A DNA stretch of 64,000 nucleotides. Origin: Spinellus fusiger (lineage: Eukaryota; Mucoromycota; Mucoromycetes; Mucorales; Phycomycetaceae). The stretch spans positions 585,114 through 649,113 of the forward strand of contig JALLLS010000010.1 of the NCBI GenBank assembly GCA_025094145.1, read 5' to 3'. Shown in pieces: positions 57,141-64,000 of the stretch (positions are counted from its first letter, which is position 1; each line of letters starts with the position of its first letter). The notes below the pieces were generated by a model that was given only the letters and a program-made list of their open reading frames with translations, was not told the origin of the DNA and did no database searches. The translations under genes were made by a program, and so were the position numbers.

Positions 57141-60056
57141 GAAAATATGTTTAAATTGTTAGATGAGTTAAACGTTATAAGAGAAATGGTGTATGTTTAT
57201 TTATTTTTGGTATAAGAATATCCCGGAATTTGAAACCATCGATTACATTATTTTGGTCACTTTATTTGATATTCTTAGAGTATATGATAACCGATTCTTT
57301 AAACTATTCAGTCATATTATTAACATATAGGCTAGTATAAAATAAATTTTCAACTACTTTAAATAAAGACAGATAGTCTATTATTATTTATATTTAAAAA
57401 ATCTATACAGTACAATACAAAACAATTCTAATGATCTCATACTGTAATGGTAGCATTGAATTATTTAAGAATCTTGCTAACAGGTGCAGGAGTCATATAT
57501 ACCATATAGCTAAATTAGGAATTTGACTTTTTATGATGGATACTCATTCAAAACAGTAGTACAATTATGGACGCTGATATATGATTAATTATTATTAGAA
57601 GACACAACAAAAGTGTTAATATTTTTTATAGGTACATGCATAATTTTTAAAATAAAATAAAAGTTATATAAAAGTTGATGGAATCAATAATATTTTTTGG
57701 GTCAAAATCTCGCCCAATTCGGAAAATAGTATGTTATTTTCCGTCCTCACTGTATAACTAAAACAAATGAAAATAAAAAAAGATGAGAGAAGAGAAGAGA
57801 AACACGAATTCTATCGTTTGTTTGTGAGCTTAGCTATAAATTCTACCACATATATGTCAGTACTTACTGTAATTGTATTTGGTCATTATGATGGCCTGGA
57901 ATCTCAGTATTATGCCGGCAAAGGGGGTATCTGAATATTTCACAGACATCACTTATTCTGGTCTCTGAACAAGTTCCAGCCTTTTTTAAGCAGGTTCAGA
58001 GATTTCTATTGAGGTTGGGATCAGAATTTTTTCAAGATAAATATATGAATATATAATTTGATGTATTTGATAACTTTGCCATGTTTATTGCACGGACTAT
58101 TATATTATCCTTCTGTAGCTGTCAAACAACTTCGGGGTTTAGAAATAAGAGTGGGGAAACTCGGAAAAATACCAGCAAGGTATCAAGGTACTGTTGTGAT
58201 AGGCAGAGATGTCTATCTGTATGTTCAGAATTTAATGAGACGCTGCCTAATAGTAAATAAAATAACTAAACAAGTAAGACTAGCATTTTTAGAGGATATT
58301 TTATATAAACCATAGAATAGACCTTGCTAATAAATAATGTCTTTTGTATTTTCTGAATTGTGTTGTAGAGGCTAAGCACGCTCTAAATATTGAAGCGGAC
58401 AGTATTCCCTCTTCTTTCAATTATTTTTCATTATTGTCACTATCTCCTTTTCGTTCTCTATAATACCGCAAGCTACATACTCTTTTTGGTCTTCTGTCAC
58501 TATTGTTAGTGAACACTCTTTGGTCTCTGGTATCACTCTTTCTGGATTAGCAGAAAGACTACTCCATTAATTACATCCCATAACTACCTTTTTTTGTATG
58601 TGATCTTTGTGTTATTAGTGGCTCTCTCTCGAGTTCTACACGTCTCTTAGATCTTTTACTGCCTTTAATTATAGTACTTTCCAGAGTTTGGATTGCTCTT
58701 TATGGTGTATATACTTGTAACTCTCTTCCCACTAAAAAAATAGACAATAGAATATCTTTGACACGCACAAAAGTCTTCTAGTTAAGATTTATTTATTATT
58801 TCATTAGCTTAGATCTAATTTCATCACTTCTAATGATCTTACAATACATCTCATTAGACTAGATGATGGAATTTCACTGCTTGGAATTTCAATAAGAGTA
58901 CAAATGGATTCATTTAAGACGTGTTTTCTTGTGTTCCTTTTCTCTATTTCTCTTCTTTTTTTTTGGAAAGTAAATCTAATAATGGATCTGCATGATTATT
59001 AGCATTTAATGTTTAGAAAAAGATTTTTATCCTGACATAAATCTTACCTTTATCTTTTGTTATAGTTCTGGAAGATATATATTATTTTATATTATTTTAT
59101 AAATGACTCATGAGAAATAATATATTAGATTTTGTTGTTGGTTCTTTCATGTTTTATCTTAGTAGTTCTTGAAAGGACTCGGAAAAGCTTTGATGAAGAG
59201 TAAAAAAAGTAGTTGTAGAATAAAAACAGTGGCAGCCACAGATAAACGTTTATTCATTAAAGTTTCAATATGTAATTCAATAGTATGTTATACATTTATT
59301 GGAATGCTTAATGGTTTTTTGTTTTTTTATTCTTTTTGTTTCATCTTATCACAGTCTCTCAACATGCCAATTCCATTACTTTATTAAATCTAATTCAGAA
59401 GTATCTAAAAATTAGTTGCTGAATGTAAAACATTCGTATAGTTTTCAAGAATAATCCATAGACATCGGTATGATGAAACAAATAAACTGCTGTTTTTTTT
59501 TTTGCTCAACCCTAATTATTGTGTATGTATACTTTATAAAATATTACTGATTACTACTATTTTTTTATGAATTTTTTTCATTAGTGTTATAAATAATGGA
59601 ATAAATAAACTTTCAATAGTACTTTTTTTTGCCTATAGTCAGGTTTTCTTTTGTGTGTACTTAGTATACTGAGTTTATGATTGAATTTTTCTTTCTTGGA
59701 AATTATTTTCATGACAGTAGCAGTTAGAGCGATGGACATTATTAGCCGGTTACTTTTTATTTTTTAATATAAAAAAAATTCACTACTTATTTAGTCTATA
59801 AAAGGTAAATAACCACCGTTGGTATAGTGGTTCTGGATTAAAACCAAATAACTTCAGCTTTATATTGTAATACTATCTTCCAAAAAGGAATCTTCATCAG
59901 TTGTGGTTTAGAAAAGCTAAAAAGAGGACTTACCATGTATGCCAGGTATACACGAGAAACATTATAGCATTGAATCTCTCATTATATAATAGATATTATT
60001 TTATCCGAACTGAAGAATAAAGAGACTGTAGAAATGATAAGACTTTATCCAAGAAT
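57141..60056. other. AT-rich stretch, no gene recognised
   Basis: About 2.9 kb of low-GC DNA. Frames at 58058-58315 and 59169-59387 show no family resemblance. A tRNA A-box-like string (TGGTATAGTGGT near 59819-59832) has no matching B-box or cloverleaf. Confidence 0.4.
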
Positions 60057-63000
60057 ACAGTTCAAAGTATTTTTATTTTTGGGTGTTGGTTGCTATTCGC
60101 GCATTGGGCATTTTAGCCACCCTATGAGATCGTTTGAAAAAAAAAAGAATAAACATTGAAACACTTCAAATACATAAATGAAAAAATAATGCAAAGAGAG
60201 AAGAGACGGAAAGAAAAGAGAATATAAAACCTCAATGAGGGAAAAATGATGAAACATGATGAAACATGAGAAATGATTGTAAATGAGAATTATGAATAGA
60301 CATCCAAAAGGCCATAAAGTCAGCAAGGAAACCAGGGCACCAAAAAGATAACCGTCATCCTGTGGCGATTCGAAATCCAACGAGGGATACTTAGAGCAAC
60401 TCGGACAATCCTGAGGACACAAATACAGCAACTACACTAGCAGCTTCTGGCTTTGCTAAACGGGTTAAGAATGGGTGGTAGAGGAGATATCGGAGGAGAA
60501 GTGAGGATACAGCGTTTGTTGCTGCAGGAGTCTTTGCACTCTATGGCGGCGTTGGCGTTCCCGCTCAACACACCCATCAGCAGCCTCAATGAGCAAGCTA
60601 CCAGCTGATGGCTCTACCTTAAAGTCTCGAGTAGACGTGGCTCGATCAATGGCTTGCAGCAGTATTAACAAACTGGGCCAAAGATCTCGCCATTTAACAA
60701 AAGACTTAACCGTGCGCGGCAGAAGATTTAGACAATAGTCAATTGGATGAATGTCTTGTGGTGGTGCAGGAACTAAGAAGAACAAGAACGTGGAGCGTTC
60801 ATGGTCAACGAATGTGCAAGTGAGAAAGTGGTCCCGATTGGCAGATGGGTGGCCACATTGGCAAGGAACTGAAGGTGTTGGTGGTAACCAAGCAATCCTC
60901 CATTTTAGTAGACGATGTCTTTCTTTGCGCGTGCACGGTAGTAGAAGGATTGGATCCCAAACAGGTCTACATAGTCCACGGGCTACCGTCACCAGCGGAT
61001 TCTTGCCACGTACTAGACTAGTAATTTCACTTTGAAGACGTTCAAGATAAGCTACTTTTAATGGATATTTAGGAGGGTTGTGAGCCCGTCCTATTCTTTG
61101 AGCATTTTGCCAGAGTACATTGCCACGTAGCTTAATCCATCTGGCTTTACTCTGGGGTGCTTCAAGCTGCGGGACAAGGCACCAGAGGAGGGTGTCTTCA
61201 GGAAGGGTAGCTGCGCGCTCAACAAATTTGGCTTGCAGATAAAGAAAACGAGAGTATATGTTAGGGAGGGCAGCTAATTGGGCAACCTGGATCGTTCCAA
61301 ACCTAGCAGTAGCAGATCTAGCAAGACAAAGTCTCAGACAAGCAGACTGACAGATTTGTAGCGGGCGGATGCCTAGTCTATTGACATTACAAATAGCCAA
61401 CCCATACTCAAGGATAGGCCGAACAAAAACAGTATACGCTCTTAGGGCTGCTGTAATCCCAAAGCCATACATGTTTACACCCATTCCTCTCAGCTTTTGC
61501 ATTACTGCAATTGCCTTGACTTGTGAGTGTGAGAAAAGTGCGTCTTGGTTAATACCTTGACGTGAAAAGGGGATACCAAGGTACTTGAAAGTATCACAGG
61601 TTGGAAGCTCGTTGCCATAGAGGTAAAACGGCACATTGGCCGGGGCATTGAGTACTTCACATTTGGAGGGACTCCATTTGTAACCAAGGAGGGTCGAGTG
61701 AATTTCGGCAAGTGCCAGCATTCGATGTATATCTTCTGGGCAGCCCATAAGAGCCACATCATCAGCATACAACAAACAATTCACAGGAGCCCAAGTAACA
61801 GTGACATGAGACGGACTGTAAGAGGAATCTGACGACTCAGAAGAGTCATCCGAAACTGTAGAAGTAGGAAAAGGATTGTGAAGGGAATTCTGTAACTCGT
61901 CAAGCAATGCGTGAACAGTTGCCTGTGGGGAAGCAAAAGAGAAAGGATTTCGAGCACAGAGATTAATGGACCGTCCCATGGTAGGTGGGTGCATACCAAC
62001 CAGTATTGGGGATACCGAAGCAAACCTCAAGAAACGTGGAAGAGTATCAATGAAAATAGAATAAAGAAATGGAGAAAGAATACTACCCTGTAAGACTCCT
62101 CGTTTAGGTGCAATGTCCCGGGATGCTACATTTTTCAGAATCACATTCACCACAATGTCATCAAACAAATTCTGTAGTAGCAAGAGCAACGGCTGAGACA
62201 CGAAGGGCATCAGCGACTCCCATATGACAGAGCGTTCCACACTATCATATGCAGCTTTAATATCTAGGAAGACGACGACTGGAGGTTTTGGATCTTGCTC
62301 TCCTGATCCTTGGGCAGCGTACAACCCCATAAGTTCGTGGAGACAGAGGGCCTGGTCTAGAGTTCCACGACGAGCGCGAAATCCACCTTGAGCCATGTCC
62401 AATGCAGGCATGGTCGAAAGGAGCTCCCCAGCTATACATCTTTCTAAGAGCTTACGAAACACCGATGTCAAGCTAATAGGCCGATAGTTACTAGGGTCAT
62501 CCTGCTCTCCTTTGTTTTTGTAAATAGGTACCACCTGTGCTGTTCTCCAGGCCACAGGCGTCCACGACCATCTCCAACACAATGTGAAGATCTGATGTAA
62601 CAGAGGCACTAGCACTCGAACTAGGGGTTTGAGCATTTCTGCTCTAATATGATCAATGCCTGGTGCTTTTCGATTTGGCATCTTTCGAATAGCAGAGTGA
62701 ATAAAGTCTACGTCCCATGGGACTGGATTGTCTTGGAGAGTAAACTCCTGACGCTCCTGTCTTTCCGTAGATCCGCCAAACACTCTCTCTAGGTGGTCAA
62801 TCATGCGATTGGCAGCATGCCGAGGGCCCTCTGGAGATGACAGGGAAATTGGCGAACGTCTCCGCAGCCTCATTCCTTTCACAGCACTTGTCATCTCTGT
62901 TAAGCCCTTACGGACTTTATCACAAAATACATGCCAGGTTTGTCGTTGTGCTTGCCTTATAGCCTTTTTCAAAGCTAAACACGCTTCCTCATACAAGCGG

Positions 63001-64000
63001 TGGGCTTCAATGCGTTCAATATCATTGCCCACCCGTCGTCTAAAACGATAAAGTTCTTGACGACGGTCAGCTAACTGTTGTAGATCAGCATTCCAGTAGC
63101 TTTTCCAAGCTTTTGGATGGGATTGTGCGCGCCCTACGCTATCATCCAGGGCCTTGTAGATTGACTCATTGAGTCTCTCAGCAAAGTCCTCCATCTTAAC
63201 AGAGCACAACGGGGTTTTGTCTTCCAATATTTTTTGGATCTCTCTTTGCAGTTCACCTGTGTTCTCTGCAAAACATCGCTTGTACTGGTCACAGACTGTT
63301 TGTTTGTTTAAACGTTGCAGTCTCCAGAGGCGACGGACAGCTGTTTCTGTCATGAGCGGTGGCATGAGCACCGGCTGAAAGGACAGCTCACACAAGTGGT
63401 GGTCTGAACCTAACGTCAGATCGTCCCTAATGTGCAAGCACACTTCGGAGAAGTTGTAGCTTCTTGACAGGAACAGGTCAATAATGCTAGCAAACCGACG
63501 ACCATCTGCTAGAATTCGCTCATATGTAGGCAAGCCAAATGCCAACTCTGAGTTCCACAAGGTTAGATCCTGACGGCGGATCCAGTCTTCAAATCCCACA
63601 TGTCTGTCGTTTATGCCATGATCTCCAGTCAGGCAGCCTAAACGTGTATTCAGGTCACCAAGGACGAGTGTGAAGTCGTCTATGGGTAGTGAATTCAACC
63701 TTTCCGCAGCCTCACTAGACGACAGCCTCGGAGGTAGGTACAGACCATGGAGTGTATATGGGCCAATCCTACAGGAGACCACAAAAGGATTAGTAATTGG
63801 TAAGGAATGTACATGGTAAGGAAAGTCAGGACGAATAAAGAACAAAACTCCATCAAAACCTCGTCCAGCATCACCATGGGCTGTAGCATAGTTGTGTATT
63901 TGTATCCAGGGGCACCTCAACATTTGCATGTCTTTGGTCAGGAAAGTCTCTGTCACTAAAAGTATATCAATATCATTCTGCACACACACATTCAGAACGT
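60057..64000 (-). mobile_element. Long non-LTR (LINE-type) retrotransposon, 5' end beyond the window
   Basis: The minus strand carries one long polyprotein frame and a 3' region of about 400 bp. That region ends in an A-rich tail (CACCCAAAAATAAAAATACT) and CTTTGAACTG at 60057. No long terminal repeats are seen. Truncated copies of the same 3' end lie at 16883-16985 and 34291-34827, which shows that this family has moved by target-primed reverse transcription. Confidence 0.93.
60465..64000 (-). CDS. Endonuclease/reverse-transcriptase polyprotein of the retrotransposon (partial)
   Basis: The frame stays open to the right edge, so the true start lies outside. At least 1178 codons are visible. 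An apurinic-type endonuclease domain comes first, with LVTETFL, LVLGDLNTRLG (about residue 108), SIIDLFLSRS and LGSDHHLCEL (about 194). The reverse transcriptase follows: RKAPGIDHIRAEMLKP, NYRPISLTSVFRKLLERC, GFRARRGTLDQAL, VVFLDIKAAYDSVERS (about 571), GVLQGSILSPFLYSIF and the catalytic LLYADDVALMG (about 741). The C-terminal part has a zinc-knuckle-like CQCGHPSANRDHFLTC (about 1040). No RNase H domain was noticed. No stop or frameshift is seen, so this copy may be intact or recent. The clade (L1, Tad-like or other) was not determined. Confidence 0.93.
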   Translation of the reverse strand, partial: VLNVCVQNDIDILLVTETFLTKDMQMLRCPWIQIHNYATAHGDAGRGFDGVLFFIRPDFPYHVHSLPITNPFVVSCRIGPYTLHGLYLPPRLSSSEAAERLNSLPIDDFTLVLGDLNTRLGCLTGDHGINDRHVGFEDWIRRQDLTLWNSELAFGLPTYERILADGRRFASIIDLFLSRSYNFSEVCLHIRDDLTLGSDHHLCELSFQPVLMPPLMTETAVRRLWRLQRLNKQTVCDQYKRCFAENTGELQREIQKILEDKTPLCSVKMEDFAERLNESIYKALDDSVGRAQSHPKAWKSYWNADLQQLADRRQELYRFRRRVGNDIERIEAHRLYEEACLALKKAIRQAQRQTWHVFCDKVRKGLTEMTSAVKGMRLRRRSPISLSSPEGPRHAANRMIDHLERVFGGSTERQERQEFTLQDNPVPWDVDFIHSAIRKMPNRKAPGIDHIRAEMLKPLVRVLVPLLHQIFTLCWRWSWTPVAWRTAQVVPIYKNKGEQDDPSNYRPISLTSVFRKLLERCIAGELLSTMPALDMAQGGFRARRGTLDQALCLHELMGLYAAQGSGEQDPKPPVVVFLDIKAAYDSVERSVIWESLMPFVSQPLLLLLQNLFDDIVVNVILKNVASRDIAPKRGVLQGSILSPFLYSIFIDTLPRFLRFASVSPILVGMHPPTMGRSINLCARNPFSFASPQATVHALLDELQNSLHNPFPTSTVSDDSSESSDSSYSPSHVTVTWAPVNCLLYADDVALMGCPEDIHRMLALAEIHSTLLGYKWSPSKCEVLNAPANVPFYLYGNELPTCDTFKYLGIPFSRQGINQDALFSHSQVKAIAVMQKLRGMGVNMYGFGITAALRAYTVFVRPILEYGLAICNVNRLGIRPLQICQSACLRLCLARSATARFGTIQVAQLAALPNIYSRFLYLQAKFVERAATLPEDTLLWCLVPQLEAPQSKARWIKLRGNVLWQNAQRIGRAHNPPKYPLKVAYLERLQSEITSLVRGKNPLVTVARGLCRPVWDPILLLPCTRKERHRLLKWRIAWLPPTPSVPCQCGHPSANRDHFLTCTFVDHERSTFLFFLVPAPPQDIHPIDYCLNLLPRTVKSFVKWRDLWPSLLILLQAIDRATSTRDFKVEPSAGSLLIEAADGCVERERQRRHRVQRLLQQQTLYPHFSSDISSTTHS

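Noticed and set aside
58058..58315. 85-codon frame with GLEIRVGKLGKIPARYQG
   Set aside because: No recognisable family and isolated in AT-rich DNA; no splice partner found.
59816..59870. tRNA-like start (TGGTATAGTGGT)
   Set aside because: No B-box, acceptor stem pairing or anticodon arm could be built; probably a chance A-box.

Overview
The window looks like nuclear DNA of an early-diverging fungus, most likely a Mucorales-type mucoromycete. It is AT-rich. Genes have many short GT-AG introns, often 42-75 bp, and the proteins are fungal orthologs of COPII, TORC2, proteasome, CTP synthase, mitoribosome and RQC-trigger components. DNA transposon remnants and a non-LTR retrotransposon lie between gene blocks. 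The exact species cannot be read from the sequence.

Layout. 1-8.1 kb: a partial O-fucosyltransferase-like gene, SEC31 (both minus) and an unrecognised small-intron gene (plus). 8.1-19.5 kb: an AT-rich stretch with one Gcn4-like bZIP gene, a 33-copy 9-bp repeat, a broken DDE transposon with inverted ends, and a decayed Tc1-like element with a retrotransposon tail attached. 19.5-27.5 kb: an ABC1/ADCK-family kinase-like gene, a PX-PH-RhoGAP gene (Bem3 type) and a hypothetical gene. 29.9-32.6 kb: the left arm of a 2.7-kb inverted duplication. 33.2-34.8 kb: a second Tc1-like copy, again followed by a truncated retrotransposon with a clear 12-bp target duplication. 35.4-49.1 kb: a dense housekeeping block with an HbrB-like TORC2 subunit, RPT4 (with a one-base break in its Walker A codons), mitochondrial uL10, CTP synthase, a two-domain AAA ATPase, a low-complexity protein, an ASC-1/TRIP4 (RQT4) homolog and a J-protein. 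50-57 kb: a decayed coding stretch, the right arm of the inverted duplication and two more decayed Tc1-like transposases. 60-64 kb: a long retrotransposon on the minus strand that leaves the window.

The genes do not form an operon or an obvious pathway cluster. The most unusual structure is the pair of inverted arms enclosing about 19 kb of essential genes. Each arm carries an SR-rich, tandem-repeat reading frame and a possible divergent small gene. The arm core is nearly identical while the arm edges have diverged. The second is the repeated head-to-tail pairing of the retrotransposon 3' end with the terminus of the Tc1-like element.

All splice models were made by hand from GT/AG sites and frame continuity. 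They are firm where summed exon lengths close a complete frame (SEC31, RhoGAP, HbrB, uL10m, CTP synthase, RQT4) and tentative elsewhere.
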